Positions 50,721-60,013 are shown, counted from the stretch's first letter. The stretch is 64,000 bases of DNA from Palsa-504 sp963819785 (GCA_963819785.1 CAWFXW010000020.1:124001-188000), one strand, 5' to 3'. Notes: generated by a model not told the origin, from the sequence alone. Translations and numbers: made by a program.

Positions 50721-52201
50721 ATGACCTACGCGCCACCGCCACTCGGACAGCCCGACGAGCTCAGTCCGCTGGACTACCTGATGCACCGGGGCGAGGCGCA
50801 TCCGGCCACCCGGTCGGCGTTCCTCGGTGTGGAACTGCTGGACCAGCCCGCCGACTGGGGCCGGCTGCGCGAGGCCATGGACCGGGCCAGCCGGGTGGTG
50901 ATCAGGATGCGGCAGAAGGTCGTGGTCCCGCCGCTGCCGACCACCTCGCCGCGGTGGGTCGTCGATCCCGACTTCGACCTGGACTATCACCTGCGCCGGA
51001 TCGCGCTGCCCGCGCCGGGCACGCTGCGCCAGCTGCTCGACCTGGCCGACGTCTTCTTGCAGTCGCCGCTCGACACCTCGCGGGCGCTGTGGGAGGCGCT
51101 GTACGTGGAGGGGCTGTACGTGGAGGGGCTGGAGGGCGGTTCTGGGGTCCGGGCGGCGCTGCTGAGCAAGTTCAGCCACGCGATTACCGACGGGCTGGGC
51201 GGGATCGCGCTGTTCGAGCAGGTCTACGACACCGAGCGGGACCCGGTCCCGCGGCCCATGCCGCCGGTGCCCATCCCCCGCGACCTGACCGGCACCGACC
51301 TGCTGCGCGACAGCCTGCGGCGGCTGCCGTCGACGGCGCTGACGTCCGGGGTCGGCTGCTGGCCCGGTTCGGCGGCCGAGGCCACCCGGCTGGTCACGGG
51401 ACGCCGGGCGCCACGGTGGCCGAGGCGGCCGGTTTCGCGGCCTCGGCCCGGCGGGTGCTCGGCCCGCCGCCGGTCGCGCCGTCGCCGCTGCTGCGCCGGC
51501 GCAGCCTGGTCAGCCGGACCCACGTGCTCGAGGTGCCGCTGGCCGACCTGCGCGCGGCGGCCAAGGCGGCCGGCGGTTCGGTCAACGACGCGTACCTGGC
51601 CGCGCTGAGCGGCGGCCTGGGCCGCTACCACGAGGCGCTGGGCCTGCCGGTGGGCGAGCTGCCGCTGGCCCTGCCGGTCAGCCTGCGCACCGCCGACGAC
51701 CCGGCCGCGGGCAACCGGATCACCGGGATCACCATCGCCGCGCCGGTCGGCGAACCCGACCCGGCCGAACGGGTCCGGCTGGTCCGCGAGCAGGTCATCG
51801 CGCGTCGCGGCGAGCCGGCCCTGGACGTGCTCGACCGGATCGCGCCGGTGCTGAGCCTGCTTCCGGACGCGGCCCTGGAAAGCGTCACCGCGCGGCTCAC
51901 CCCGCCGGACATCCAGGCCAGCAACCTGCCCGGCTACGGGCAGGAGACGTTCCTGGCCGGAGCCCGGGTGGACCGGCAGTACGGGATGGGACCGCTGCCC
52001 CGGGTGGCCATGATGGTGGTGCTGATCTCGCGGGCGGGGATCTGCACCGTGACCTTCCGCTACGACACGGCTTCGTTCATCGCGCCGGACGTCCTGGAGA
52101 AGTCTTTGCAGCTCGGCTTCGACGAGGTGATCGAGCTGGGGCGACCGCGACCGGCACCGCCGCGGCCGGCGCGGCCCGCGCGGCGCAGGAGGACGTCGTG
52201 A
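50721..52201 (+). pseudogene. Wax ester synthase/diacylglycerol acyltransferase (WS/DGAT), frameshifted
   Basis: The first frame (ATG 50721) contains LSPLDYLMHRGE and the active-site segment KFSHAITDGLGGIALFEQ, where the first His of HHxxxDG is Ser but the catalytic second His and DG remain. The second frame continues HVLEVPLADLRAAAKAAGGSVNDAYLAAL and ASNLPGYG to the stop at 52199-52201. Adding one G to the GGG at 51398-51400 joins them as VTGTPGATVAEA. Intact, it would be about 490 residues and would esterify diacylglycerol or fatty alcohol with acyl-CoA. The following plsC and plsB match the M. tuberculosis Rv2484c-Rv2482c order. Confidence 0.88.
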
Positions 52202-52238
52202 CCGACGGGCCGGCCGGCAGCTGCGCCTGCCCGGGTCG

Positions 52239-53684
52239 GTGGCCGAGATCGACGCCAGCCCGGAGGGACCGGGGATCGGCGCGTTCTTCGACCTGGACGG
52301 GACGCTGGTGGCCGGGTTCACGGCCGCGGCGCACACCAGGGACCGGCTGCTGCGCCGCCAGGTGAGCCCGGCTGACTTCCTGCGCATGACGCAGCTCGCG
52401 GTGGAGTACAAGCTCGGCAGGCGGGAGATCGAGACGCTGATCGAGGGCGGGGCCAGCACGGCCCGGGGACGGCTGGCCGAGGACGTCGAGGAGATGGGCG
52501 AGCGGATCTTCACCCAGTACGTGGCGGACCAGATCTACCCGGAGATGCGCGACCTGGTCCGGGCCCACCAGCGCCGCGGGCACACCGTGGTGCTCAGCTC
52601 GTCGGCGCTGAGCATGCAGGCCGAGCCGGTCGCCAGATACCTCGGCATCGACCACGTGGTCTGCAACCGGTTCGTGGTCGACGAGAACGGCATCGTGACT
52701 GGCGCCATCCGCCCGCCGGTCATCTGGGGGCCGACCAAGGCCACCAGCGTGCAGAAGTTCGCCGCCGAGCACGACATCGACCTGCGGTCCAGCTACTTCT
52801 ACGCGGACGGCGACGAGGATCAGGCCCTGATGCACCTGGTCGGGAACCCACGGCCGACCAACCCCGGCCCGGCCCTGACCCGGGTGGCCGAACGCCGCGG
52901 CTGGCCCATCCTGCGGTTCCACAGCCGCGGCAGCGGCGGGCCGCTGGGCCGGGTCCGGAACCTGGCCGCGCTCGGCACGCTGGGGCCGGTGGCGGCCGGC
53001 GCGCTGGGCATCGGCGTGCTGACCGGGAACCGGCGGGCCGGGGTCAACTTCCTGACCCGGTTCTGGCCGGAGACCGTGCTCACGCTGAGCGGGGTGAAGC
53101 TGAACGTGCTCGGGGCGGAGAACCTGACCGCGCAGCGGCCCGCGGTGTTCCTGTTCAACCACCGCAACAACTTCGACGTGTTCATGGTGGCCGCGCTGGT
53201 CAAGGACAACTGGACCGGGGTGGCCAAGAAGGAACTGGCCAGCAACCCGCTGGTCGGCACGCTGGGCAGGCTGATGGACGCGGCGTTCATCGACCGGGAC
53301 GACCCCGCGGCGGCGGTGGCCGCGCTCCAGCCGGTCGAGGACGCGGCGCGCAAGGGGCTGTCGATCCTGATCGCGCCGGAGGGGACCCGGCTGGCCGGAT
53401 ACGAACAGGGCGCGGGGGTGGGGCCGTTCAAGAAGGGGGCGTTCCGGATCGCCATGGCCACCGGCCTGCCGGTGGTCCCGATCGTGATCCGCAACTCCGA
53501 CTCGGTGGCCGGGCGCAACGCCACCACGCTGCACCCGGGGACCGTCGACATCGCCGTGCTGGAGCCGATCGACGTCAGCGGCTGGACCCACGACGACCTG
53601 GGCAAGCGGATCGAGGAAGTCCGCGCGCGCTACCTGGAGTTGCTGGCCGACTGGCCCGCCGCGCTGGACGGCGCTGGGTCATGA
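52239..53684 (+). CDS. plsC: Bifunctional HAD-family hydrolase / 1-acyl-glycerol-3-phosphate acyltransferase
   Basis: A 481-residue two-domain protein. Residues 1-220 form a HAD-IB phosphatase (FFDLDGTLVAGF, VVLSSSALSMQAEP, YADGDEDQALM). Residues 270-480 form a PlsC-type acyltransferase with the catalytic NHRNNFD (NHx4D), KKELASNPLVG, and APEGTRLAGYE for phosphate binding. It would acylate lysophosphatidic acid at the membrane. GTG 52239 is weakly supported by upstream sequence. The plsB gene begins inside its stop codon region (ATGA at 53681-53684). Confidence 0.92.
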   Translation: MAEIDASPEGPGIGAFFDLDGTLVAGFTAAAHTRDRLLRRQVSPADFLRMTQLAVEYKLGRREIETLIEGGASTARGRLAEDVEEMGERIFTQYVADQIYPEMRDLVRAHQRRGHTVVLSSSALSMQAEPVARYLGIDHVVCNRFVVDENGIVTGAIRPPVIWGPTKATSVQKFAAEHDIDLRSSYFYADGDEDQALMHLVGNPRPTNPGPALTRVAERRGWPILRFHSRGSGGPLGRVRNLAALGTLGPVAAGALGIGVLTGNRRAGVNFLTRFWPETVLTLSGVKLNVLGAENLTAQRPAVFLFNHRNNFDVFMVAALVKDNWTGVAKKELASNPLVGTLGRLMDAAFIDRDDPAAAVAALQPVEDAARKGLSILIAPEGTRLAGYEQGAGVGPFKKGAFRIAMATGLPVVPIVIRNSDSVAGRNATTLHPGTVDIAVLEPIDVSGWTHDDLGKRIEEVRARYLELLADWPAALDGAGS

Positions 53685-56077
53685 GTGAGATCGGCGAACT
53701 GGCGTCGGTGCTGGGCCCCGGCTCGGTGCTGCTGGTCCAGGCGAGCACGCCGGCCGAGGCGCGGCTGATCCGGGACCGGGTCCCGGCCGGCCAGGCGACG
53801 GCGAGCCTCGGGCCGCCGGGCAGTCCCGGCGCCTCGCTGCCATCCGAGGTCCTGGACCGCGGCGATGACACCGTCCTGGTGCCGGTCCGGGTGGTCTGGC
53901 TGCCCGGGGAGCACTCGGGCCGGCGCGCGGCCCGGCTGGCCGACCTGGTGCCCGGCCGCGACCCGTACCGGCCCAGCGAACGGCAGCAGCAGCGGATCCT
54001 GGCCCGCCAGCCGGCCCGGGCCCGGGTGCTGGCCGGCGAGCCTGCCACGATCGGCGCGCTGCGCCAGCGCTGGGCCGAGGCCACCGGCGGCGGGAACCCG
54101 GATGACTCTGCTGGCCTCCGGGGGGACGACCCCCCTGGGACCCCCCGAAACGACTTTGGCGCGTACGTGGCCCGGCGGGCCCTGCTCGCGCTGGACCGGG
54201 CCGAGTACCGGCTGCGCGGGCCCCGGTACAAGACGCCCAGCCTGGTCAAGGAGGAGATCCTGGCCTCGCGGCGGTTCCGGGCCGGGCTTTCGGCGCTGCG
54301 GCGCGACCCGGACCAGGACGCGCCGTCGCTGGAGGAGGCGGGCAAGATTCTCGACGAGCTGGCGGCGGGCTGGAGCCGGCGGCTCATCGACGTCATGCCG
54401 AACGTGGGACGGCTGATCTTCCAGCGGGGCTTCGACCCGCAGATCGACTACGACCAGACCCAGGTCGAGCGGTTGCGTGCCGCGCTGGAACGCCACCCGG
54501 GCATCATGTTGTGGTCGCACCGGTCGAACCTGGACAACCTGGTGCTCACCGCCGCGATGCAGGAGCAAGGGCTGCCGCCCGCGCACGTGTTCGCGGGCAT
54601 CAACATGGCGTTCGGGCCGATGGGCGCGCTGCTGCGCCGGGCGGGCGTGATCTTCATCCGGCGCTCGACCGGCGACGACCCGCTCTACAAGTACGTGCTG
54701 CGCGAGTACGTCGGCTACGTGCTGGAGAAGCGGTTCAACCTGTCCTGGTCGATCGAGGGCACCCGGTCGCGTACCGGGAAGATGCTCCCGCCGCGGCTGG
54801 GCCTGCTGTCCTACGCCGCCGACGCGTACCTGCAGGGACGGGTCGACGACATCTTGCTGCTGCCGGTCTCGATCACCTTCGACCAGCTGCACGAGATCGC
54901 CGAGTACGCCGACTACGCCCGGGGCGCGGTCAAGAAGCCCGAGGGGTTCGGCTGGCTGTACGGCTTCGTCAAGGCGCAGGGCGCCCGCCACTACGGCAAG
55001 ATCTACGTGCGGTTCGGCGAGCCGGTCTCGCTGAGCACGTTCCTCGGGCCGCCCGGCGGTCCGGTGGCGGCCGACCCGGCGGCCCGGCGGCTGGCCCTGC
55101 AGAAGACCGCGTTCGAGGTGGCCTGGCGGATCAACCAGGGCATGCCGGTCACGGCCACGGCCATCCTCAGCACGATCCTGCTGGCCATGCACGGGACCGG
55201 GCTGACCTTCGAGGAGATCCGGCTGGCGCTCGGCGACGGGCTTTCCTACCTCACCAGCCGTTCGGTCCCGCAGACGGCCAGCGCGCGGGCGCTGGCGGCG
55301 GCCGAGCCGGTGCGGGCCACGCTGGACGCGCTGGCGGCGGGCGGGCTGGTCACCCTGGTCGGGGACGGTCGCGAGCCGGTCTGGCTGATCGGCCCGGACC
55401 GCCAGCTCGCGGCGACCTTCTACCGGAACTCCACGGTGCACTTCCTGCTCGAAACCGCGCTATGCGAGCTGGCCGTGCTGCGCGCCCGCGACGAGCCCGC
55501 CGACCCGGTCGGCGCGTTCTGGGCCGAGATCGCCTGGCTGCGCGACCTGCTGAAGTTCGAGTTCTACTTCCGGGAGCGCGAGGAGCACCGGCGCGAGATA
55601 TCGGCCGAGATGGCGCGGCACGACCCGTCCTGGGAGGCCCGCCTGCGGTCCGGCCCCGGCGCGGCGGACGCGCTGCTGGCCGAGATGCGGCCGCTGGTGT
55701 CGCAGGTGATCGTGCGGCCGTTCGTCGAGGCCTACCAGCTGGTGGCCGACGTGCTGGCCAGCGAGGACGTGGCCGCCGGCGAGGTGGACACGCTGGCCGA
55801 TGACGCGGAGGTGACCCGGCGGGCGCTCGGCCTCGGCCACCAGTACGTGGCCCAGCGCCGGCTGCGCAGCGCGGAGCCGGTCTCGGTGCTGCTGTTCGGG
55901 ACCGCGCTGCAGCTGGCGCGCAACCGCGGGCTGTTCGACCCGGGTCCGGAGCTGGCCAAGAAGCGGGCGGCGTTCGTGGCCGAGCTGCGCGACCTGCTGC
56001 GCCGCATCGACCGGATCGAGGACCTGGCCCTGCGCCGTTACGCCCGCGACGCCAGCACCCGCCCGGCGCCCGGCTAA
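53681..56077 (+). CDS. plsB: Glycerol-3-phosphate acyltransferase PlsB
   Basis: A 798-residue membrane-associated enzyme making lysophosphatidic acid from glycerol-3-phosphate. The acyltransferase motifs are LWSHRSNLDNLV (Hx4D), GPMGALLRRAGVIFIRRS, SIEGTRSRTGKMLPP and ILLLPVSITFDQ. A long helical C-terminal region is typical of PlsB. ATG 53681 overlaps the plsC stop. Residues about 142-161 are encoded by a G6/C6 palindromic stretch (54103-54165) that looks inserted. It completes the three-gene acyltransferase block. Confidence 0.93.
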   Translation: MSEIGELASVLGPGSVLLVQASTPAEARLIRDRVPAGQATASLGPPGSPGASLPSEVLDRGDDTVLVPVRVVWLPGEHSGRRAARLADLVPGRDPYRPSERQQQRILARQPARARVLAGEPATIGALRQRWAEATGGGNPDDSAGLRGDDPPGTPRNDFGAYVARRALLALDRAEYRLRGPRYKTPSLVKEEILASRRFRAGLSALRRDPDQDAPSLEEAGKILDELAAGWSRRLIDVMPNVGRLIFQRGFDPQIDYDQTQVERLRAALERHPGIMLWSHRSNLDNLVLTAAMQEQGLPPAHVFAGINMAFGPMGALLRRAGVIFIRRSTGDDPLYKYVLREYVGYVLEKRFNLSWSIEGTRSRTGKMLPPRLGLLSYAADAYLQGRVDDILLLPVSITFDQLHEIAEYADYARGAVKKPEGFGWLYGFVKAQGARHYGKIYVRFGEPVSLSTFLGPPGGPVAADPAARRLALQKTAFEVAWRINQGMPVTATAILSTILLAMHGTGLTFEEIRLALGDGLSYLTSRSVPQTASARALAAAEPVRATLDALAAGGLVTLVGDGREPVWLIGPDRQLAATFYRNSTVHFLLETALCELAVLRARDEPADPVGAFWAEIAWLRDLLKFEFYFREREEHRREISAEMARHDPSWEARLRSGPGAADALLAEMRPLVSQVIVRPFVEAYQLVADVLASEDVAAGEVDTLADDAEVTRRALGLGHQYVAQRRLRSAEPVSVLLFGTALQLARNRGLFDPGPELAKKRAAFVAELRDLLRRIDRIEDLALRRYARDASTRPAPG
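54103..54165 (+). repeat. In-frame palindromic insertion-like segment in plsB
   Basis: GGGGGG-ACGA-CCCCCC (about 54119-54134) followed by TGGGACCCCCCG forms strong competing hairpins inside the gene. The encoded PDDSAGLRGDDPPGTPRND interrupts an otherwise conserved N-terminal region. It resembles a small intergenic palindromic repeat that inserted in frame. Confidence 0.45.
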
Positions 56078-56084
56078 CGGGTTT

Positions 56085-56137
56085 CATGATCGTGAGCAGT
56101 TAGGGACAACTATTGCCCAAAACTGCTCATGATCATG
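56085..56137. repeat. CATGATC-ended palindromic element, copy 1
   Basis: A 53-bp element between plsB and the convergent racemase-like gene. The outer arms (56085-56101 and 56121-56137) are 17-bp inverted repeats with one mismatch, starting CATGATCGTGAGCAGTT. The core holds a GGG/CCC mini-stem. It could act as a bidirectional terminator. Ends match two further copies at 62.1 and 62.9 kb. Confidence 0.7.
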
Positions 56138-56233
56138 GAGAGTCAGGATTGGATTGGAACGAGGTATTTCGGCACCCCGGGCGACACCTACGTGGGCACG
56201 ACGGCGGACCTGACGTTCCCGTGAGGTAAAGCG

Positions 56234-57418
56234 TCAGGTCTGGATGGCGGCGCCGGAGGCGATCAGGGCTTCGGCGTCGTGCAGGCCCCAGGCGGTGAGG
56301 GCTTCCAGGGTGTGCTGGCCCGGGGCCGGGGCCGGGGCCGGCAGGCGGCCCGGGGTGCGGGAGAAGCGCGGGGACGGGGCGGGCTGGGTGACGCCGCCGG
56401 GGCTGACGTAGGTCTGGCGGGCGGTCAGGTGCGGGTCGGCGGCGGCCTCGGTCAGCGAGAGGACGGGTTCGACGCAGGCTTCGGTGCCCGCGAAGACGGC
56501 GGCCCACTCGTCCCGGGTGCGGGTCTTGAACCGGGCGGTCAGGAGTTCGCGCAGCGCGGGCCAGTTGCCGGGATCGGCACGGCCGGGGGCCTCGCCGGTC
56601 AGGCCCAGGCCGTCCAGGAGGGCGGCGTAGAAGCGGGCCTCCAGGGCGCCGACGGCCATCCACTGGCCGTCGGCGGTCTGGTAGACGTCGTACCAGGGGA
56701 CGCCGCCGTCGAGCAGGTTCACCCCGCGCTCGTCCCGCCACAGGCCCTGCGCCATGAGCATGAGCGGCATGGCCAGCAGGCTGGCCACGCCGTCCACGAT
56801 CGCGGTGTCGACCACCTGGCCTTTCCCCGAGGTAGCCCGCTCGACCAGCGCCGCGCAGATGCCGTAGGCCATGACCATCCCGCCGCCGCCGAAATCGCCG
56901 AGCAGGTTGACGGGAAACTCGGGCCTGCCGCCCGCGCGGCCGAGCGCGTGCAGCGCCCCGGTGCGGGCGATGTAGCCGATGTCGTGGCCGACCGTCTGGG
57001 CCTGCGGGCCGTCCTGACCCCAGCCGGTCATCCGGGCGTAGATCAGCCGCGGGTTGCGGGCCAGGCACGCCTCCGGACCGACGCCCATCCGCTCGGTCAC
57101 GCCGGGCCGGAAGCCCTCGAGCAGCACGTCGGCGGTATCGACCAGGCGGAGCAGGGCGTTGACCGCCTGCGGGTGCTTGAGGTCGAGCATCGCCGACTGG
57201 CGGCCGCGGTTCAGGAACTCGCGCTCGGGCCGCGCCGCGGCGGGGCCGCTGGCCGCGGTGCGGGCGGGAGGGCCGGGGCGGTCAATACCCGGTCTATCAA
57301 TACGCAGCACGGCGGCGCCGGAGTCGGCGAGCATCATGGCACAGAACGGCCCGGGCCCGATCCCGGCCAGTTCGAGCACGCGCACCCCGGTCAGGGGCCC
57401 TCCTCCAGATGAGCTCAT
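56234..57418 (-). CDS. Family III CoA-transferase / alpha-methylacyl-CoA racemase-like protein
   Basis: A 394-residue protein of the CaiB/BaiF/Mcr fold: LTGVRVLELAGIGPGPFCAMMLADSGAAVLRI at the start, then RGRQSAMLDLKHPQ, LLEGFRPGVTERMGVGPEACLARNPRLIYARMTGWGQDGP, and GHDIGYIARTGALHALG. The last segment, with His and Asp, fits alpha-methylacyl-CoA racemases, which epimerise branched acyl-CoAs in beta-oxidation. ATG 57418 is taken as start; ATG 57439 would overlap the divergent gene. Only 19 bp separate the divergent start codons. Confidence 0.87.
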   Translation of the reverse strand: MSSSGGGPLTGVRVLELAGIGPGPFCAMMLADSGAAVLRIDRPGIDRPGPPARTAASGPAAARPEREFLNRGRQSAMLDLKHPQAVNALLRLVDTADVLLEGFRPGVTERMGVGPEACLARNPRLIYARMTGWGQDGPQAQTVGHDIGYIARTGALHALGRAGGRPEFPVNLLGDFGGGGMVMAYGICAALVERATSGKGQVVDTAIVDGVASLLAMPLMLMAQGLWRDERGVNLLDGGVPWYDVYQTADGQWMAVGALEARFYAALLDGLGLTGEAPGRADPGNWPALRELLTARFKTRTRDEWAAVFAGTEACVEPVLSLTEAAADPHLTARQTYVSPGGVTQPAPSPRFSRTPGRLPAPAPAPGQHTLEALTAWGLHDAEALIASGAAIQT

Positions 57419-57437
57419 ATCGGTACCGTAGGTGCTC

Positions 57438-58205
57438 ATGAACATCGCGGGAAACATCGCACTGGTCACCGGCGGCGCGTCCGGCCTGGGCCTGGCCACG
57501 ACGGTCCGGCTGCACGAGGCCGGCGCCTCGGTGGTCATCCTCGACCTGCCCGGCTCCAACGGCGTGAGCGTGGCGCGCGACCTGGGGCCGCGGGTCGCGT
57601 TCGCACCCGGCGACGTGACCAGCCCGGCGGACGTGGACGCGGCGCTGGACGCGGCGGGCGCCCTGGCCGGCGGCGTGCCGCGGATCGTGGTCAACTGCGC
57701 GGGCATCGGCACCGCGGCCCGGACCACGGGCAAGGACGGCCCGTTCCCGCTGGAATCGTTCACCAGGGTGATCCAGGTCAACCTGATCGGTACGTTCAAC
57801 GTGATCCGGCTGGCCGCGGACCGGATGAGCCGGGTCGGCGAGGAGGACGGCGAGCGCGGCGTGATCGTCAGCACCGCGTCGGTCGCGGCGTTCGAGGGGC
57901 AGATCGGCCAGGCGGCCTACTCCGCGTCCAAGGGCGGCATCGTCGGCATGACCCTGCCGATCGCCCGCGACCTGGCCCGGCTGAAGATCAGGGTGATGAC
58001 GATCGCGCCCGGCCTGTTCAACACCCCGCTGCTCGGCAACCTGCCGGATGAGGCGATCGCGTCACTCGGCCAGCAGGTGCCGCATCCGGCGCGGCTCGGT
58101 GACCCGCGGGAATACGCCGCGCTGGTCGCGCACATCGTGGAGAACCCGATGCTCAACGGGGAGACGATCCGGCTGGACGGCGCGATCCGGATGGGCCCGC
58201 GCTAG
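57438..58205 (+). CDS. Short-chain dehydrogenase, 3-hydroxyacyl-CoA dehydrogenase type
   Basis: A 255-residue SDR. The NAD-binding TGGASGLG is near residue 12, VNCAGIG at about 90, the catalytic Ser in VSTASVAAFEGQ, and the Tyr/Lys pair in AAYSASKGG. The overall sequence resembles the type-2 3-hydroxyacyl-CoA dehydrogenase (HSD17B10-like) family, which fits the adjacent racemase-like and hydratase genes as parts of acyl-CoA breakdown. ATG 57438 has AGGT upstream. Its stop shares CTAG with the convergent gene. Confidence 0.88.
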   Translation: MNIAGNIALVTGGASGLGLATTVRLHEAGASVVILDLPGSNGVSVARDLGPRVAFAPGDVTSPADVDAALDAAGALAGGVPRIVVNCAGIGTAARTTGKDGPFPLESFTRVIQVNLIGTFNVIRLAADRMSRVGEEDGERGVIVSTASVAAFEGQIGQAAYSASKGGIVGMTLPIARDLARLKIRVMTIAPGLFNTPLLGNLPDEAIASLGQQVPHPARLGDPREYAALVAHIVENPMLNGETIRLDGAIRMGPR

Positions 58206-58975
58206 TCAGGGCCGCCCCGCATGGTGGTCAGCAGGCGTTCGATGTCGGCCCGGGACAGCGACCGCTGCCACTCCGGGAGCACTCCGTGCATGACGAACCC
58301 GCCCGGCGCGGGCTCCATGGCGGTGAGCATGACGTCGAAGGGGAGTTCGGGCAGGGGCACGTGAAAGGCCGGGACCCGCAGCGACAGCCGCCGGTCCAGC
58401 AGGTGCAGGGCGCGCGGCACGACGCGGATCGACTGCCCGCCCGCGCCCGGCTCGATCTCCAGCCGCAGCCATGGCGCGCCCGCCAGGCCGACCTGCGGGA
58501 CGCCCTCGTGCATGGCCAGTTCCAGCCGCGGCGACACCGCGGCCAGCCAGCGCGTCGCGGCCTGCGCGGACAGGAACGCCTCGCAGCGGATCGGCGCGGT
58601 CACCAGCACCGGCTTGGTGCCGGGCCGCAGGTGCACGTTCCGGGCCTGGACCTCGACCCGCTCGAACCGGTACTCGCCCCAGTCGACGTCCCGGGCCAGG
58701 ATGCGCAGCTGGCCGTACTGACCGACGGCGCGGGCCAGGTCGGAACCCTCGACGGACACGTCCTCCAGGACCATGGTCAGCTCGCGGCCGCCCATGGTGA
58801 AGGTCCGGCGTTTGCCGATGAGCCAGTTCCTCGCGGTGTCGACGATCGCCGTGAACGGATCGCCGGCCAGCAGGCCGGCCGCGGGCAAGCCGAGTGAGGC
58901 GGCCGCGGCGGAGGTGAGGGAGAGAACGTCGGAAAGACTCTTCCGCCAATCGTCGAACGGCCACCGCTCAGCCAT
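58202..58975 (-). CDS. DUF2993/LmeA-like lipid-binding protein
   Basis: A 257-residue protein resembling the DUF2993 family (LmeA-like): GGRELTMVLEDVSVEGSDLARAVGQYGQLRILARDV followed by FERVEVQARNVHLRPG, and a beta-rich C-terminal half. Unlike many relatives it lacks a clear signal peptide or N-terminal membrane anchor. LmeA of mycobacteria binds phosphoinositides and aids lipomannan synthesis. A similar envelope-lipid role is possible but not shown. It ends on the CTAG shared with the SDR gene and lies 24 bp from gpsA on the same strand. Confidence 0.72.
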   Translation of the reverse strand: MAERWPFDDWRKSLSDVLSLTSAAAASLGLPAAGLLAGDPFTAIVDTARNWLIGKRRTFTMGGRELTMVLEDVSVEGSDLARAVGQYGQLRILARDVDWGEYRFERVEVQARNVHLRPGTKPVLVTAPIRCEAFLSAQAATRWLAAVSPRLELAMHEGVPQVGLAGAPWLRLEIEPGAGGQSIRVVPRALHLLDRRLSLRVPAFHVPLPELPFDVMLTAMEPAPGGFVMHGVLPEWQRSLSRADIERLLTTMRGGPD

Positions 58976-58999
58976 GACCTCATGGTACTTGGACCGGGG

Positions 59000-59998
59000 T
59001 TACCCGGGCTCGCGCTCGTGGCCGGCCTGGAAGTACGGCGTCAGGCCCCGGTAGGCCTCCGAGGCCGGGATCTCCCCGGCCAGGACCCGGTAGACCTCGT
59101 TGCAGACGGGCATCTCGACGCCGTGGCGTTCGGCCAGCTCGTGCACGGTGTAGGCGGTGCCGACGCCCTCGGCCACGGTGCGGGTGGCCGCGGTGATCTC
59201 CGCCAGGGTCCGGCCCGCGCCGAGCTGCTCGCCGAGCGTCCGGTTCCGGCTCATCGGGCTCATGCACGTGGCGATCAGGTCGCCCATGCCGGCCAGGCCG
59301 GAGAAGGTCATCGCCTCGCCGCCCATGGCCACGCCCAGCCGGGTGAGTTCGGCCAGGCCGCGGGTCACCACCGCCGCGCGGGTGTTGTCCCCCACGCCCA
59401 GCCCCTGCGCGATGCCGGTCGCGATGGCCACCACGTTCTTCAGCGCCCCGCCGAGCTCGCAGCCGATCACGTCATGGTTGATGTAGATCCGGAACACGCC
59501 CCGCTGCATGACCGACTGCAGGGCCCGGGCCACGTCCAGGTCCTTGGTGGCGATGACGCTGGCCGCGGCCTGCCCGGCCATGATCTCCTTGGCCAGGTTC
59601 GGCCCGGTCAGGGCGGCGGCGGGATGGCCGGGCAGTTCGTCCCCGACGACCTGGGTCATCCGCAGCAGCGAACCCCGCTCGAAGCCTTTGGACAGGCTGA
59701 CCACGGGGGTCCAGGGCCGCAGGTACGGGCGGGCGTCGGTCAGGATGGCCCGGAACCCGTGCGTCGGCACGCCGACCACGAGCAGGTCGGAGTCGTGCAC
59801 GGCCTTCTCCAGGTCCGCGGTGGCCTTCAGCGCCGTCGGCAGCGTGAACCCGGCCAGGTAACGCGAGTTGGCGTCGCGCTCGTAGATCTCCCGGGCCAGC
59901 TCGGCGTCGCGGGCCCAGATCGTGCAGTCGTGCCTGCCCGCCAGCAGCGACGCCACGGTCGTGCCCCACGATCCGGCGCCCAGCACCGCGATGCGCAT
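59000..59998 (-). CDS. gpsA: Glycerol-3-phosphate dehydrogenase [NAD(P)+]
   Basis: A 332-residue enzyme reducing dihydroxyacetone phosphate to sn-glycerol-3-phosphate, the substrate of PlsB encoded 3 kb away. MRIAVLGAGSWGTTVASLL is the NAD(P)-binding start, SLSKGFE and GPNLAKEI follow, and CELGGALKNVVAIATGIAQGLGVGDNTRAAVVTRGLAE is the catalytic segment with the active Lys. ATG 59998 has GGAG about 8 bases upstream. The longer open frame upstream is built from four copies of an iteron-like repeat and is not needed. Confidence 0.95.
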   Translation of the reverse strand: MRIAVLGAGSWGTTVASLLAGRHDCTIWARDAELAREIYERDANSRYLAGFTLPTALKATADLEKAVHDSDLLVVGVPTHGFRAILTDARPYLRPWTPVVSLSKGFERGSLLRMTQVVGDELPGHPAAALTGPNLAKEIMAGQAAASVIATKDLDVARALQSVMQRGVFRIYINHDVIGCELGGALKNVVAIATGIAQGLGVGDNTRAAVVTRGLAELTRLGVAMGGEAMTFSGLAGMGDLIATCMSPMSRNRTLGEQLGAGRTLAEITAATRTVAEGVGTAYTVHELAERHGVEMPVCNEVYRVLAGEIPASEAYRGLTPYFQAGHEREPG

Positions 59999-60013
59999 AT
60001 CGGCCGCTCCTGC

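Noticed and set aside
56234..57874. Extended racemase-like frame reaching into the divergent SDR gene
   Set aside because: The extra residues are antisense to a conserved dehydrogenase; the CaiB/Mcr fold starts at 57418.
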